Below, piece by piece: positions 8,992 through 20,481 of a stretch of DNA of 64,000 nt. The notes below the pieces were generated by a model. That model searched no databases. It saw nothing but the letters and a program-made list of their open reading frames with translations, and was not told the origin of the DNA. The number at the start of each line of letters is the position of its first letter. The first letter of the stretch is position 1. The stretch is from Iodobacter sp. BJB302 (GTDB lineage Bacteria > Pseudomonadota > Gammaproteobacteria > Burkholderiales > Chitinibacteraceae): positions 55,406 through 119,405 of the forward strand of contig NZ_PDZG01000003.1 of assembly GCF_002735645.1 (NCBI RefSeq), in the 5' to 3' direction. The translations under genes were made by a program, and so were the position numbers.

Positions 8992-10623
8992 TCAAGTCAG
9001 CTTAAACCGGCTTATGGATTGTTTTAGGTCGTTGGCTACCTGAACTAAGTTATTCGAAGAATTGGCGACTTCTTCTACTGCGGCACGGTTTTCTTCGGCC
9101 ATTTGTGCAATCCGCTCTACATTCTGTGCCAGCTCGGTGCTGACAGAGCGTTGTTGCGAAAGCGCTGAAGCAATATCTTTGATGGAGGTTTGTACTTTAA
9201 AAGAGCCCGCTTTGATCTGCTCCATCACTTCATTGGTGCGCTCTGAAGCCGTAGAAACCTGGCTTACGCTTTGCTGGCTCGATTGCATGCCGTTGACTGC
9301 GGCACGTGTGCCTTGCTGGATGGTCTGGATCATGCCGGTGATTTCTTGTGCCGAGCTGGTGGTGCGCTCAGCCAGTTTACGCACTTCATCGGCTACTACG
9401 GCAAAACCACGGCCTTGTTCTCCTGCCCGGGCGGCTTCGATGGCGGCGTTTAAGGCCAGCAGATTGGTTTGATCGGCCACGTCTTTAATTACGGTGGCGA
9501 TATTGCCAATATGGGTAGAGCTTTGCTCCAGGCTGGCAATCTGTGTGCCGGTGCTGTTGACGTTTTCTAAAACATTATCAATCAGTGAATTCGATTTTTT
9601 GACTTCTTCGCTACCGGAATTAGCCAGCAGCCCTGCATCATGAGCCTGCTGATTGGCTTCGCTGGCGCTGGCCGAAACGCTGTCTATGCTCACCGTTAGC
9701 TCTTCCACACCGGCAGCCGATGAGGATGCAGATTCGGATTGGGTTTGCGAGCTGATGGCCACTTGCTGCGAGGCACTAGCCAGCAGATCAGACATGCTGA
9801 CCAGCTCGGTACAGTTGTTATTGATGCTTTGAATGGTGGCTTTTAGATCGGCTTGCATTTTTAACAGATCGGCCTGCATGGCCGCCAGCTCGTCTTTGCC
9901 TTCTACATCAATGTGCTCGCTTAAATTGCCTTCACGGATTCTTTCTAAAGACGAGCGTACATGGCTGATGGGCGTGGTGATGCTTCTGGTTAAGATAATG
10001 CCTAAGGCCACCGCAAGCACCACAGCAATCAAAGTAAGGATGGTGGATTTAGTTTTGGTTGCGGCCAGCTCTTGCGTGCTGACTGCCATGGACTCATCGG
10101 ATATTTTTTTATTCAGATCAACCAAGGCGCTTAATGCGTCGTCATAGGGTTGAAATGCGGCTGCAACCGAGGTGGACATCAGCTCTGCGCCAAGCTTGAA
10201 ATCATTGGCTTTTCCTGCTGCCATTGCGGGTTTGGTGGCTTCTATATAGCGGGGCCACAGATCATCTACTTTTTTGAGCAGCTCAACTTCCGGCGGGGTT
10301 AAAGAGGTGGCTCTGTATTTATCCAGTAATTCTTTTAGCTTACTTTCATTGGCTTTCATCCCTTCTGCAAGTTTGGCCATTTTATTATCATCAGGCTCTC
10401 CCACAAAAGCATATAAGCCCCGGTGATGATAAATCGCCTGCATATTGGCATTGGCTAAATCCATAATCGGTACAAGCTGATTGTCGTGCATATCTGCGGT
10501 AAGTTCTTGCATGGATGCTGCACTATGAAAGCCAAGTACGCCTAGGATTAAGGTAATCAGCGCACAGGATAAGAAACCAGCAAGCAATCTGCCGCCTATT
10601 GAAAATTGATTCAGGATATTCAT
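8992..10623 (-). CDS. Methyl-accepting chemotaxis protein (4HB sensor)
   Basis: This is a transmembrane chemoreceptor that feeds the CheA/CheW array. From the ATG at 10623 (AAAAGG ribosome-binding site) it has 543 residues. A first membrane helix (about 10-30) is followed by a periplasmic four-helix-bundle type sensor ([16 protein letters not shown] region), a second helix ([19 protein letters not shown]), HAMP, and a long coiled-coil signalling domain. The hairpin tip contains [19 protein letters not shown] and [16 protein letters not shown]. The class, without a C-terminal pentapeptide tether, is ordinary. A TTG at 10638 in frame would add five residues but looks less likely. The ligand is unknown. 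The gene sits alone between dnaK and dnaJ, interrupting the usual dnaK-dnaJ order. Confidence 0.93.
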   Translation of the reverse strand: MNILNQFSIGGRLLAGFLSCALITLILGVLGFHSAASMQELTADMHDNQLVPIMDLANANMQAIYHHRGLYAFVGEPDDNKMAKLAEGMKANESKLKELLDKYRATSLTPPEVELLKKVDDLWPRYIEATKPAMAAGKANDFKLGAELMSTSVAAAFQPYDDALSALVDLNKKISDESMAVSTQELAATKTKSTILTLIAVVLAVALGIILTRSITTPISHVRSSLERIREGNLSEHIDVEGKDELAAMQADLLKMQADLKATIQSINNNCTELVSMSDLLASASQQVAISSQTQSESASSSAAGVEELTVSIDSVSASASEANQQAHDAGLLANSGSEEVKKSNSLIDNVLENVNSTGTQIASLEQSSTHIGNIATVIKDVADQTNLLALNAAIEAARAGEQGRGFAVVADEVRKLAERTTSSAQEITGMIQTIQQGTRAAVNGMQSSQQSVSQVSTASERTNEVMEQIKAGSFKVQTSIKDIASALSQQRSVSTELAQNVERIAQMAEENRAAVEEVANSSNNLVQVANDLKQSISRFKLT

Positions 10624-10719
10624 GACATGCCTTTTCAAAGCGGGTGTAAGAGAACTGATTTATTCATAGAGTGATAAAGGCCTCTGTACAAGTGAAATCT
10701 CATAAAGAAGAGCGGGGGG

Positions 10720-10747
10720 CTTGTAGATTGAATGCTTCGCCCCAATG
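10720..10747 (+). promoter_or_regulatory. Possible sigma-32 promoter of dnaJ
   Basis: CTTGTAG (10720-10726), a 13-bp spacer and CCCCAATG (10740-10747) resemble the two better heat-shock promoters upstream, with mismatches in both boxes. It lies 53 bp before the dnaJ ATG. Confidence 0.55.
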
Positions 10748-10800
10748 TGCAATCCGTTGATGAATTCGTGGGGCGCGGCCTCCTGTGCAGGATTAAAAAG

Positions 10801-11928
10801 ATGGCTAAAAAAGATTTTTACGACACGCTGGGTGTGAACCGCGATGCGGGTGATGACGAAATTAAAAAAGCGTATCGCAAACTGGCAATGAAATATCATC
10901 CGGACCGTAATCCGGATAGCAAAGATGCGGAAGAAAAATTCAAGGAAGGCAAAGAAGCCTACGAAGTCTTATCTGATGCGCAAAAACGCGCTGCTTATGA
11001 TCAATATGGTCATGCTGGCCTTGATCAGCAATCAGGTATGGGCGGTGGCGGCGGTGCAGGCTTTGGTGACGCCTTCTCTGACATCTTTGGCGATATCTTT
11101 GGCGCGGCAGGTGGCGGTGGCCGTGGCGGGCGTTCCAACGTCTACCGTGGCGCTGATTTGCGTTACAACCTGGAAATCAGCCTTGAAGAAGCCGCGCGGG
11201 GTGTAGAGCGCCAGATCAAGATTCCATCGCACGAAGAATGCAGCAGCTGCCATGGCAGCGGAGCCAAAGCAGGCACGCAGGCTAAGACTTGCCACACCTG
11301 CGGCGGCCACGGCCAGGTTCGCGTTTCACAAGGCTTCTTCAGCCTGCAACAAACTTGCCCAACCTGCCACGGCAGCGGCAAATATATCCCTGATCCATGC
11401 CGCCCTTGTAACGGCACGGGCCGCGTGAACACGCATAAAACGCTGGCAGTGAAGATTCCTTCTGGTGTGGACGAAGGCGATCGTATCCGCTTAAGCGGCG
11501 AGGGCGAAGCCGGTGTGAATGGCGGCCCTTCAGGTGATCTGTATGTGGTGATTCATGTTAAAGCGCACTCGGTATTCCAGCGCGATGGCAATGATCTGCA
11601 CTGCGAAATGCCAATCAGCTTTACCGTAGCGGCACTGGGCGGCGAGATTGAAATCCCGACCCTGGATGGCAAAGCACGCATTACTATTCCACCAGAAACG
11701 CAAAGCGGCCAGCAATTCCGCCTGCGCAGCAAGGGGATTAAAGGTGTACGCAGCGCGATCACCGGCGATTTAATGTGCCATGTGATTCTGGAAACGCCAG
11801 TTAAGCTGACTTCGCGTCAGAAAGAGCTGTTGAAAGAGTTTGAAGAAATCAGCCAGGGCGATTCAGACAAGCACAACCCACGTGCTAAATCGTTTATGGA
11901 TAAAGTAAAAGACTTTTTCGCCTCATAA
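10801..11928 (+). CDS. dnaJ: Chaperone DnaJ (Hsp40)
   Basis: DnaJ is the co-chaperone that delivers substrates and stimulates DnaK ATPase. The ATG at 10801 (preceded by AGGA) begins [11 protein letters not shown], the canonical N-terminus, and gives 375 residues. A longer frame starting upstream has no family match before this point. It has a J domain with HPD at residues 33-35, a Gly/Phe-rich region ([19 protein letters not shown]), four CxxCxGxG zinc repeats between about residues 147 and 207 ([32 protein letters not shown]), and a C-terminal substrate-binding domain. It is a complete type I DnaJ. Confidence 0.97.
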   Translation: MAKKDFYDTLGVNRDAGDDEIKKAYRKLAMKYHPDRNPDSKDAEEKFKEGKEAYEVLSDAQKRAAYDQYGHAGLDQQSGMGGGGGAGFGDAFSDIFGDIFGAAGGGGRGGRSNVYRGADLRYNLEISLEEAARGVERQIKIPSHEECSSCHGSGAKAGTQAKTCHTCGGHGQVRVSQGFFSLQQTCPTCHGSGKYIPDPCRPCNGTGRVNTHKTLAVKIPSGVDEGDRIRLSGEGEAGVNGGPSGDLYVVIHVKAHSVFQRDGNDLHCEMPISFTVAALGGEIEIPTLDGKARITIPPETQSGQQFRLRSKGIKGVRSAITGDLMCHVILETPVKLTSRQKELLKEFEEISQGDSDKHNPRAKSFMDKVKDFFAS

Positions 11929-11980
11929 GCCCAGGCGGGCCTTGCTCTGATCAGGAGTAAGCGCTTGCTTGTATCGGCAA

Positions 11981-12015
11981 AAAAAGAGCGATGGCTAAGC
12001 CATCGCTCTTTTTTT
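11981..12015. terminator. Rho-independent terminator after dnaJ
   Basis: A stem of about 15 bp (AAAAAGAGCGATGGC / GCCATCGCTCTTTTT) with a 3-nt loop and a long T tract. It reads as a terminator on both strands. Confidence 0.92.
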
Positions 12016-12123
12016 ATCTGCGGTATTAAACAGCGCCCCGCAAAACACATCCAAGACTGAGGAAAAACGGATTATTGCTCCGGGTGTGCTCAGTGTTGTC
12101 TGTGGTTCAGGATTCAGGTTTAT

Positions 12124-12471
12124 TTATTTAATCAGACGAATCGCAAAAGGCAGGCGGTAAGTGTCGCCCCTGCTGGCACTGACTGCCGCAATAATACAAA
12201 ACACCAGATTAGCGATGCCCAGTGCAAATGCAGTCAGAAAGCCAACCAGAATCAGCATCAGTACCCATGAAATGGCATAGCCAATCATAACGGTGATCGA
12301 CCAGTTGAGCGCTTCCTTGGCGTGATCCTGCACATAAGGGTCTTCTTTTTTAATCAGGTAAACCACCAGCGCAGGGATAAAACCAAAGAAAATGGTGCCA
12401 ATCCAGGTGAGGATCGCAATGGTGTTGGAATCCGAATTGCTGGTTTTTACAGGGAATTGGCTTTCATCCAT
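12124..12471 (-). CDS. DUF4870 family membrane protein
   Basis: This small 115-residue protein has a short hydrophilic N-terminus (MDESQFPVKTSNSDSN) and three hydrophobic helices: TIAILTWIGTIFFGFIPALV, the WSITVMIGYAISWVLMLILV region, and ALGIANLVFCIIAAVSA. The motif YLIKKEDPYVQDHAKEALNW between helices 1 and 2 is characteristic of DUF4870/Tic20-like proteins. The molecular function is not established. No operon partner is evident. Confidence 0.8.
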   Translation of the reverse strand: MDESQFPVKTSNSDSNTIAILTWIGTIFFGFIPALVVYLIKKEDPYVQDHAKEALNWSITVMIGYAISWVLMLILVGFLTAFALGIANLVFCIIAAVSASRGDTYRLPFAIRLIK

Positions 12472-12565
12472 CTTGGTTCTCTCGCGTAAAGGGGATGCCC
12501 ATTCTAGGTGGCTTTATAAGATAAGAGCAATAATCTCGTATGACGTTGTCGTTAAGGCGTAATTT

Positions 12566-13033
12566 TTACATGCGCTTTGTGAGCATCGGCCCAAAATTAA
12601 CCAGTAATACCCCTGCTGCAATCAGGACCGCACCCAAAATCCGCAGGCCGCCAATCTCCCGCACCGGCAAGCCCAAAATGCCAAAACGATCGAATAAGAG
12701 CGAAGCAATAATCTGGCCGCTGATAATTAAAGACACCATCGCCGCCACGCCAATTTTGGGCGCTAGCAAGGTGGTACCAAAAACAAACAGCGCCCCCATT
12801 ATCCCGCCGGTCAGCATCCACCACGATGCATTTCCCAAATTAGCCAGCCCCGCCCATTTTTGCCCGCTGAGTAAAGCAATCAAAGCCAGGGTCAGTGTGC
12901 CAATCGAAAAAGACAACAAAGCCGCCAGCAGCGTACTGCCACCAATTACACCCTTGAGCTGATTATTAACGGCAGACTGCAGTGGCACGATCAGGCCAAT
13001 GATGAGGGCGAGTAGGAAGTAAGGAAGCTGCAT
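12566..13033 (-). CDS. DMT superfamily (YdcZ/DUF606) membrane protein
   Basis: This 155-residue, very hydrophobic protein has about five membrane helices. It begins MQLPYFLLALIIGLIVPLQ and contains QSAVNNQLKGV, a pattern seen in DUF606/YdcZ proteins, which are half-length relatives of drug/metabolite transporters that act as dimers or pairs. The substrate is unknown. The gene ends close to the DUF4870 gene in the same direction but with a 94-nt gap. Confidence 0.75.
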   Translation of the reverse strand: MQLPYFLLALIIGLIVPLQSAVNNQLKGVIGGSTLLAALLSFSIGTLTLALIALLSGQKWAGLANLGNASWWMLTGGIMGALFVFGTTLLAPKIGVAAMVSLIISGQIIASLLFDRFGILGLPVREIGGLRILGAVLIAAGVLLVNFGPMLTKRM

Positions 13034-13091
13034 GGGAATTGTGAGTAAGGAGTAAGGCGGGTGAGATTAGCATGTTTTTTTGGGGTGAGGC

Positions 13092-13172
13092 GGGGAGTCG
13101 AGAGTCGACAGTGGGGAGTAGGGGCGTGGCGGGTTTGATTTTCCGACTCCCCACTCCCCTGTTCTCCACTCC
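13092..13172. repeat. G-rich GGGGAGT inverted repeat (copy 1)
   Basis: GGGGAGTCGAGAGTCGAC...GGGGAGTAGGGG is followed by GACTCCCCACTCCCC...CTCCACTCCC, so the G-rich and C-rich blocks face each other downstream of thiC. Related GGGAGT/ACTCCC blocks recur at about 15324, 21536-21640 and 22105. Confidence 0.65.
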
Positions 13173-13186
13173 CTATGCTCTTTTAA

Positions 13187-15115
<1,929 letters not shown>

Positions 15116-15159
15116 CTACTCACGGAAAGGCGCGGGTGAGCTAAACGAAGTATCTAGCT

Positions 15160-15238
15160 CGCTTCCCTACGCCGGTATTAACCGAATCAGGTTCAGAGGG
15201 TATCTCTCATCCGCGCGATTGGCGCAGAACCCCTAGCG
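15160..15238 (-). ncRNA. TPP riboswitch (THI element) upstream of thiC
   Basis: Read on the - strand, the stretch contains the conserved THI-box segments GATGAGAGATACCCTCTGAA, CCTGATTCGGTTAATACCGG and CGTAGGGAAGC. An outer GGGGTTC segment closes the structure. It sits in the thiC leader and senses thiamine pyrophosphate. Confidence 0.95.
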
Positions 15239-15323
15239 ATAAAAAATCAGCCTAGACGGTATCGAAAAATCAGGAAAACAGCAAATTTAAGATGCAATGA
15301 GGATGATTTGCATCAATGTTTAG

Positions 15324-15345
15324 TTGGGAGTAGGGAGTAGGGAGT
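15324..15345 (+). repeat. GGGAGTA tandem repeat (copy 2)
   Basis: Three tandem 7-mers (GGGAGTA GGGAGTA GGGAGTG) lie between the thiC leader and pcm. They belong to the same G-rich family as the blocks at 13092 and 21536. Confidence 0.6.
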
Positions 15346-15470
15346 GCCGGTCACTAACGGCTCCCACCTCCCCAAACTCACGCTATAACCACACTGGGCC
15401 TAGTCTGTGGGATAATTGCCAAAATTTTCAAACGCTGGGCTTACTCCCAGCTCGCTTTGAGGTAATAAAA

Positions 15471-16124
15471 ATGGATTGGGAAAACGCGCGTTATTTATTG
15501 GTAGAACAGCAAATCCGCCCATGGGATGTGCTGGATCAAAAGGTGCTTAACCGTGTGTTGGCGGTTAAGCGCGAAGAATTTGTGCCCGCAGATAAAAAAG
15601 AGCTGGCTTTTGTAGACATCGAGCTGCCTCTGGCCAATGGCGCACAAATGCTGGCGCCAAAAATGGAAGCCAAGCTGCTGCAGGATATTGATCCTCAGCC
15701 GAGCGATAAAGTGCTGGTGGTTGGCGCAGGTACAGGTTACCTGATGGCCTTGGCTGCAGGCTTAGTGGCACATGTTTATGGCGTAGAAATTGATGCTGCG
15801 CTGGCGGAGACTGCCCGCGCTAATCTCGCGGCGGCCGGGATTAAAAACGTAACGGTAACGCAGGGTGATGCACTTGCTGCAGCCCAGGCGCAAGGCCCGT
15901 TTAATGCCATTATTGTGACCGGCTCTTTGGCTGAAGTGCCAGCCAGCCTGAAAGATCAGCTGGCTGTGGGCGGACGTTTGATTGCGGTGGTGGGCGAATT
16001 GCCGATTATGTCGGCTACGCTGGTGAGCTGTGTGGACAAGGGCAGCTTTGGAACCACAAAATTGTTTGAATACAATTTGCCACGCTTAAAAAATGCAGTT
16101 GAAAAAACCACGTTTGCATTTTAA
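15471..16124 (+). CDS. pcm: Protein-L-isoaspartate O-methyltransferase-like protein
   Basis: The enzyme transfers methyl from SAM to isoaspartyl residues to repair damaged proteins. The ATG at 15471 (GAGGT ribosome-binding site) gives 217 residues beginning MDWENARYLLVEQQIRPW; the longer open frame upstream runs through repeat DNA and is not a plausible start. The SAM-binding glycine motif VVGAGTGYLMALAAG is followed by VYGVEID. The N-terminus (VEQQIRPWDV) is typical of the betaproteobacterial branch, which often sits next to a rhodanese gene, as here. That branch is divergent, so enzymatic repair activity is likely but not certain. Confidence 0.88.
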   Translation: MDWENARYLLVEQQIRPWDVLDQKVLNRVLAVKREEFVPADKKELAFVDIELPLANGAQMLAPKMEAKLLQDIDPQPSDKVLVVGAGTGYLMALAAGLVAHVYGVEIDAALAETARANLAAAGIKNVTVTQGDALAAAQAQGPFNAIIVTGSLAEVPASLKDQLAVGGRLIAVVGELPIMSATLVSCVDKGSFGTTKLFEYNLPRLKNAVEKTTFAF

Positions 16125-16204
16125 AAACGCCATAACCGCCATAAGCCCAGCCTGTTTTTTGCTCCCCTGACTGAGGGCGCTAAAAAGCCTTTGCTTACAT
16201 CATA

Positions 16205-16249
16205 AAATCGCAGAGAAAGGCATAGACCAGATGCTTTTCCCTGCGATTT
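16205..16249. repeat. Inverted repeat between pcm and rhodanese genes
   Basis: Arms AAATCGCAGAGAAAGGCAT and ATGCTTTTCCCTGCGATTT pair over 19 positions with two wobble positions and a 7-nt loop. No T run follows. It could be a weak terminator, an RNA-processing hairpin or a repeat remnant. Confidence 0.6.
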
Positions 16250-16313
16250 AAGCCCGGCTGCGGCTCTGTGTGCTTGGGATAATGATTTTCTTATTTTGCT
16301 ATCAGGGCTTCTA

Positions 16314-16637
16314 ATGCAACAGATTAATCCGATTGAATTATCTCAATGGCTGAACGACGCAGAGCGTGAGAGCCCCATTTTGCTTGATGTGCGTGAAACG
16401 GGTGAGTATGAGATTTGCAATATTGCAAATAGCCAGCTTATTCCCATTAATACCATTCCCCACCGCTTTGCGGAATTAGATGAAGACGCAACGATTGTGG
16501 TGATTTGCCATCATGGTATGCGCAGCTATCAGGTAGCTTCCTTTCTGGAGCGCCAGGGCTTTGCCAATGTCATTAATTTAAATGGCGGAATTGCGCGCTG
16601 GGCAGAGGAAGTTGATTTAGCAATGGCAAAATATTAA
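16314..16637 (+). CDS. Rhodanese-like domain protein
   Basis: This single-domain rhodanese (sulfurtransferase) has 107 residues when started at the ATG at 16314, which begins MQQINPIELSQWL; a TTG 18 nt upstream is less likely. The N-terminal ILLDVRETGEYEICNI strand-turn and the active-site loop ICHHGMRS with Cys at residue 65 are intact, as is the C-terminal NLNGGIARWAEEVD. The loop matches GlpE/PspE-like single-domain rhodaneses. It probably transfers sulfane sulfur in the cytoplasm; its partner is unknown. Confidence 0.9.
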   Translation: MQQINPIELSQWLNDAERESPILLDVRETGEYEICNIANSQLIPINTIPHRFAELDEDATIVVICHHGMRSYQVASFLERQGFANVINLNGGIARWAEEVDLAMAKY

Positions 16638-16668
16638 TAAGCCTTACCTGAAACAGAGTGAGAATAAA

Positions 16669-16714
16669 GACGTAAAAACAATTTGATATATGTCATATGA
16701 ATTGTTTTTAAGTC
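16669..16714. repeat. 15-bp inverted repeat upstream of the polysaccharide locus
   Basis: GACGTAAAAACAATT (16669-16683) and AATTGTTTTTAAGTC (16700-16714) are complementary except for one base, with a 16-nt loop. The right arm contains a T5 run, so it may terminate the rhodanese transcript. It could also be an operator for the export gene 89 bp downstream. Confidence 0.6.
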
Positions 16715-16802
16715 TCAATGGCTTCCATAGAGTAGCTTGAGTTGTTATAGTCTCCCCGCTTGTTTGTCCGCACCCCTTGCCTTTCATAAGACATTACTAA
16801 CC

Positions 16803-19211
16803 ATGAAATTATCCAGAAGCTCCGCTGTTATTTCACTTTCGCTGCTTTTAGCCGGCCCTGCGTGGTCTGCTGCCTGTTTATCTGGTTCTGGTGATTGCCA
16901 AACAATGCCGGATGACCCGTCTGCATTAATGAATCAAAGTGCATTGTCAGGCCAGGGGACTACCCTGGGCTACCCTCAGCAGGGTATGCCGCAGAATCAG
17001 CAGGGGCAGCAAAACCAACAGAGCAGAAATTTCATCCCACAAATGCCAATGGCGCCGGTGAGCTGTGATGATGTGAGTGGCAAGCTCACTTTGGATAAAA
17101 ATAGTAAATATAAAACACCCGCACTGCCGCTGAATGATTTCCAGAAATACCTCTGCAGCAGTGCCAATTTGCCGCTGCCAATTTTTGGCCAGCAAATTTT
17201 TCAGATGCAGCAGGCTGCTTACTCGCCTTTTGAAGCCGCACCGGTGTCGGCTGATTACCTGATTGGCGTGGGGGATAATTTCTCTGTACGCCTGTGGGGG
17301 CAGCTGGATGCGGATTTGCAGCTCAAAGTAGATCGCTCTGGCGCGGTGTTTATTCCCCGTGTGGGCAATGTCAGCGTGGTAGGCATTCCTTTTGGCGCAC
17401 TTAAGCAGCATTTAAGCCGTGAAGTGGGCAAGGTTTATCGAAATTTTGATCTGGCTGTTACGATGGGCCAGCTGAAAAGCGTACAGGTTTTTGTGGTGGG
17501 TTTTGCGCAAAACCCTGGCAGTTATAGTCTGGGATCGCTTTCTACCGTGGTCAATGCCCTGTTTGCCGCGGGCGGGCCTTCTGCTAACGGCTCCTTGCGT
17601 AAAATTCAGGTGAAGCGCGCTGGCAAAGTGGTGAATGAATTCGATTTATACGATTTGCTGCTGAAAGGCGATAAAAGCCATGATCTGATGTTGCAAGGCG
17701 GTGATGTGGTGTATGTGCCACCAGTGGGCGGGCAGGCGGCTATTTCTGGCAGCGTAAAAGTACCGGCTATTTATGAAGTGAAGCCAAGCGAAAACTTACA
17801 AGATTTAATTAACTGGGCCGGGGGCGCAGGTAATTTTGCGCAAGATGGCAAGGTATCGGTTGAGCGTGTGGTTGCGCAAAAATCCCGCAAGGTGGAATCA
17901 GTAGAACTGGCCAAGGCAGCTGGGTTTGCTGTGCGCGGCGGTGATGTGGTGCAGCTTTATGGCCTCAGCCAGAAAATTGACAATATGGTTTCCCTGCGCG
18001 GCAATGTAGCGCAGTCGGTGCGTATGCCCTGGTTTGAAGGCATGAAGGTGAGTGATTTAATCACCAGCAAAGAGATGCTGATTGCACCGCGCTTCTGGGA
18101 AAACAAATATCAGGATAAAACCGCAAGCAGTAAGGATTTGCAGGAAGAGGAAGATCAGCAGTTCCTGCTCAGCCAGCAAAGCTCAGTCAATCAGCAAAAG
18201 CCACAGCGTAAAGTGGATCGCACCCTGCTGGGGGCTTTACATAGTAATCAGCAGGAAATTAACTGGAATTACGCAGCGATTGAGCGCACCAATGAGCTGG
18301 ACAGCACAACAACGCTTGTACCGTTTAATTTGGGCGCGGTTATTTTAAAGCGCGATGCATCGCAGGATAAGCTTCTGGCTAAGGGCGATGTGATTCATGT
18401 GTTTTCTAAAACCGATATCCGCGTATCTACCCAGCAAAAATCACGCTTTGTGCATATCGAGGGAGAGGTAGCAACGCCAGGTATTTATCAGGTGAGCGAA
18501 GGCGAAACGCTGACTACCCTGATTGATCGCATCGGCGGTTTAACCTCCAGTGCCTATCTGTATGGTGCAGAGTTCTCGCGTGATGAAGTACGTAAAAAGC
18601 AGCAGGACGAGTTAGAGCGTTTAGCTGACTATGTAGAGCGCAATGCTCAGACATCGGCTGGGCAACAGGCGCAAAATGCATTGAATGGCCAGGGCGTGCA
18701 AGCTGCAAATATTCAGGCCGAGCAGCAAAAACTGCTGGCGCAGAAAATCCGTACGACCAAGGCAGATGGCCGCGTGGTGCTGGGCTTAAGCCCGGAAAGC
18801 CGCAAACTGGAAGATATCCCTGAAGTGGCGCTGGAAGATGGTGATCGCGTCTTTATTCCTTCCCGCTCTGCTACTGTTGCGGTAATGGGCTCGGTATTCA
18901 GCCGTAATAATGCCTTTATATTCAGCAAAAACCGCAGCGTGGGCGATTACCTTGCGCTGGCAGGCGGGCCTACAGAAAGTGCAGACAGCGATAGTATTTT
19001 TGTAGTGCGTGCAGATGGCTCGGTTGTCAGTGCCAAGCAGTTTGGCTGGATTTCCCGCTCTTTTAATAGCGTGGCGTCTTTGCCTGGCGATGTGATTGTT
19101 GTGCCTGAGAAGTTTGATCGTACTGGTTTTGTGAAGAATGCGCTGGATTGGACGCAAATTCTGGCCAACTTTGGTACTGGTTTAGCTGGGATTAAAGTAT
19201 TGGGTAATTAA
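16803..19211 (+). CDS. Polysaccharide export protein with multiple SLBB domains (Wza-like)
   Basis: The ATG at 16803 gives 802 residues with a signal peptide (MKLSRSSAVISLSLLLAGPAWSA). After a Gln/Asn/Pro-rich linker (residues about 45-85) comes a Poly_export domain (YLIGVGDNFSVRLWGQLD ... VDRSGAVFIPRVGNVSV) and then several SLBB beta-grasp repeats (VQVFVVGFAQNPGSYSLGS, AAISGSVKVPAIYEVK, FVHIEGEVATPGIYQVSEG, VAVMGSVFSRNNAFIFSKN). This is about twice the size of E. coli Wza (379 aa). A Cys sits near the cleavage site but the lipobox is poor. The protein should form an outer-membrane/periplasmic export channel. It heads a + strand locus of Wzx/Wzy type. Confidence 0.88.
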   Translation: MKLSRSSAVISLSLLLAGPAWSAACLSGSGDCQTMPDDPSALMNQSALSGQGTTLGYPQQGMPQNQQGQQNQQSRNFIPQMPMAPVSCDDVSGKLTLDKNSKYKTPALPLNDFQKYLCSSANLPLPIFGQQIFQMQQAAYSPFEAAPVSADYLIGVGDNFSVRLWGQLDADLQLKVDRSGAVFIPRVGNVSVVGIPFGALKQHLSREVGKVYRNFDLAVTMGQLKSVQVFVVGFAQNPGSYSLGSLSTVVNALFAAGGPSANGSLRKIQVKRAGKVVNEFDLYDLLLKGDKSHDLMLQGGDVVYVPPVGGQAAISGSVKVPAIYEVKPSENLQDLINWAGGAGNFAQDGKVSVERVVAQKSRKVESVELAKAAGFAVRGGDVVQLYGLSQKIDNMVSLRGNVAQSVRMPWFEGMKVSDLITSKEMLIAPRFWENKYQDKTASSKDLQEEEDQQFLLSQQSSVNQQKPQRKVDRTLLGALHSNQQEINWNYAAIERTNELDSTTTLVPFNLGAVILKRDASQDKLLAKGDVIHVFSKTDIRVSTQQKSRFVHIEGEVATPGIYQVSEGETLTTLIDRIGGLTSSAYLYGAEFSRDEVRKKQQDELERLADYVERNAQTSAGQQAQNALNGQGVQAANIQAEQQKLLAQKIRTTKADGRVVLGLSPESRKLEDIPEVALEDGDRVFIPSRSATVAVMGSVFSRNNAFIFSKNRSVGDYLALAGGPTESADSDSIFVVRADGSVVSAKQFGWISRSFNSVASLPGDVIVVPEKFDRTGFVKNALDWTQILANFGTGLAGIKVLGN

Positions 19212-19218
19212 TGAAGAG

Positions 19219-19248
19219 CGCATGGGGCACAGGCCCTGTGCGTTTTTT
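19219..19248 (+). terminator. Intra-operon terminator or attenuator before wzz
   Basis: CGCATGGGGC-ACAG-GCCCTGTGCG forms a 10-bp stem with two G-U pairs followed by T6. It lies 8 nt after the export-gene stop and 34 nt before the wzz start, so it could reduce read-through into the biosynthetic genes. Confidence 0.8.
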
Positions 19249-19281
19249 AACTTTGATTAAACAACAAGATAATTGAGCGCA

Positions 19282-20481
19282 ATGGAAAACAAAGTAATGA
19301 CCCAGGAAAACGATCAGGATGATGAAATCAGCCTGGTTGATTTATTAATAGTACTGGCCAGGCACAAAAAGCTGATTTTTGGCCTGCCTCTTGTATTTGG
19401 TATTTTAGCTTTAGTGTATGGCTTAGTCGCTACGCCCATCTTTGAAGCAAAAACTACTATTTTGCCGCCGCAGCAGCAGCAATCCTCTGCATCTGCCATG
19501 CTGGCACAATTAGGTGGACTGGCGGGGGGCGCAGGTGCTGCTTTGGGAATGAAAAGCCCGAATGATATCTATATCGCCATGATGCAAAGCCGCCGTTTGG
19601 AAGAAAAACTACTTGAACAGTTCAAATTACAATCTGTTTATGAGGCAAAAACCAAGGGCGATGCATTACTTACTCTGGAAAATAACAGCAAAATTGTGGC
19701 GAGTAAAGATGGCTTGATTTCGATTACGGTAGAAGATAAAGATCCAAAACTTGCGGCTGCAATTGCTAATGCTTATGTTGTGGAGCTGCGCAATTTAAGC
19801 AAGGTTTTGGCCGTAACAGAAGCGGCGCAGCGCCGTCAGTTTTTTGAAGCGCAGATTGTAACGGCTAAAAAAGATCTGGCTGAAGCCGAAGTCGCTTTAA
19901 AACAGCTACAAGAAAAAACCGGCGTGTTGCAGCTGAATGAGCAGGGCAAGGTTGCGATTGAAGCCTTAGCCAGTTTGCGTGCCAAAGTATCGGCTAAGCA
20001 GGTGCAGCTGAATGCCATGCGTAATTTTGCCACTGAAAATAACCCGGAATTACAAAGAGCCAAGGCAGAGCTGGATAGTTTGCAAACTCAGCTGACGGAT
20101 ATGAGTAAGGGCGGGGAAGAAAACGAAGATGTGCTCATAGCCAGGAGCAAAGCGCCGGGAATTGGTCTCGATTACATCCGCAGAATGCGCGACGTGAAAT
20201 ATCAGGAAACATTATTTGAGCTGATGTCTAAGCAGTATGAAATTGCTAAATTAGACGAAGCCAAAGATGGTGCCAATATTCAGGTATTAGACAGTGCTAT
20301 TGCGCCGGAAAGAAAAGCTAAGCCTAAGCGTGCCATCTTGATTTTATTGGCCTTATTTGCAGGATTCTTCCTGGCTATTCTGGCGAGCTTTATTTTAGAA
20401 GCATTTAATAAAATGGGTACAAATCCGGAGCAAAAACAACGTCTGGATTTATTAAAGAATACATGGAAGGGTGTAGCATGA
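19282..20481 (+). CDS. wzz: Wzz-family polysaccharide co-polymerase
   Basis: This inner-membrane chain-length regulator has 399 residues from the ATG at 19282; the ATG at 19297 is an equally plausible start and a TTG at 19273 a poorer one. The order is a cytoplasmic N-terminus ([17 protein letters not shown]), TM1 (about 30-50), [12 protein letters not shown] (the Wzz Pro-rich entry), a long periplasmic helical coiled coil, the [24 protein letters not shown]-type segment, [12 protein letters not shown], and TM2 ([20 protein letters not shown]). There is no C-terminal tyrosine kinase, so it is not a BY-kinase (Wzc) type. Its stop overlaps the rfbB start (ATGA). Confidence 0.9.
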   Translation: MENKVMTQENDQDDEISLVDLLIVLARHKKLIFGLPLVFGILALVYGLVATPIFEAKTTILPPQQQQSSASAMLAQLGGLAGGAGAALGMKSPNDIYIAMMQSRRLEEKLLEQFKLQSVYEAKTKGDALLTLENNSKIVASKDGLISITVEDKDPKLAAAIANAYVVELRNLSKVLAVTEAAQRRQFFEAQIVTAKKDLAEAEVALKQLQEKTGVLQLNEQGKVAIEALASLRAKVSAKQVQLNAMRNFATENNPELQRAKAELDSLQTQLTDMSKGGEENEDVLIARSKAPGIGLDYIRRMRDVKYQETLFELMSKQYEIAKLDEAKDGANIQVLDSAIAPERKAKPKRAILILLALFAGFFLAILASFILEAFNKMGTNPEQKQRLDLLKNTWKGVA

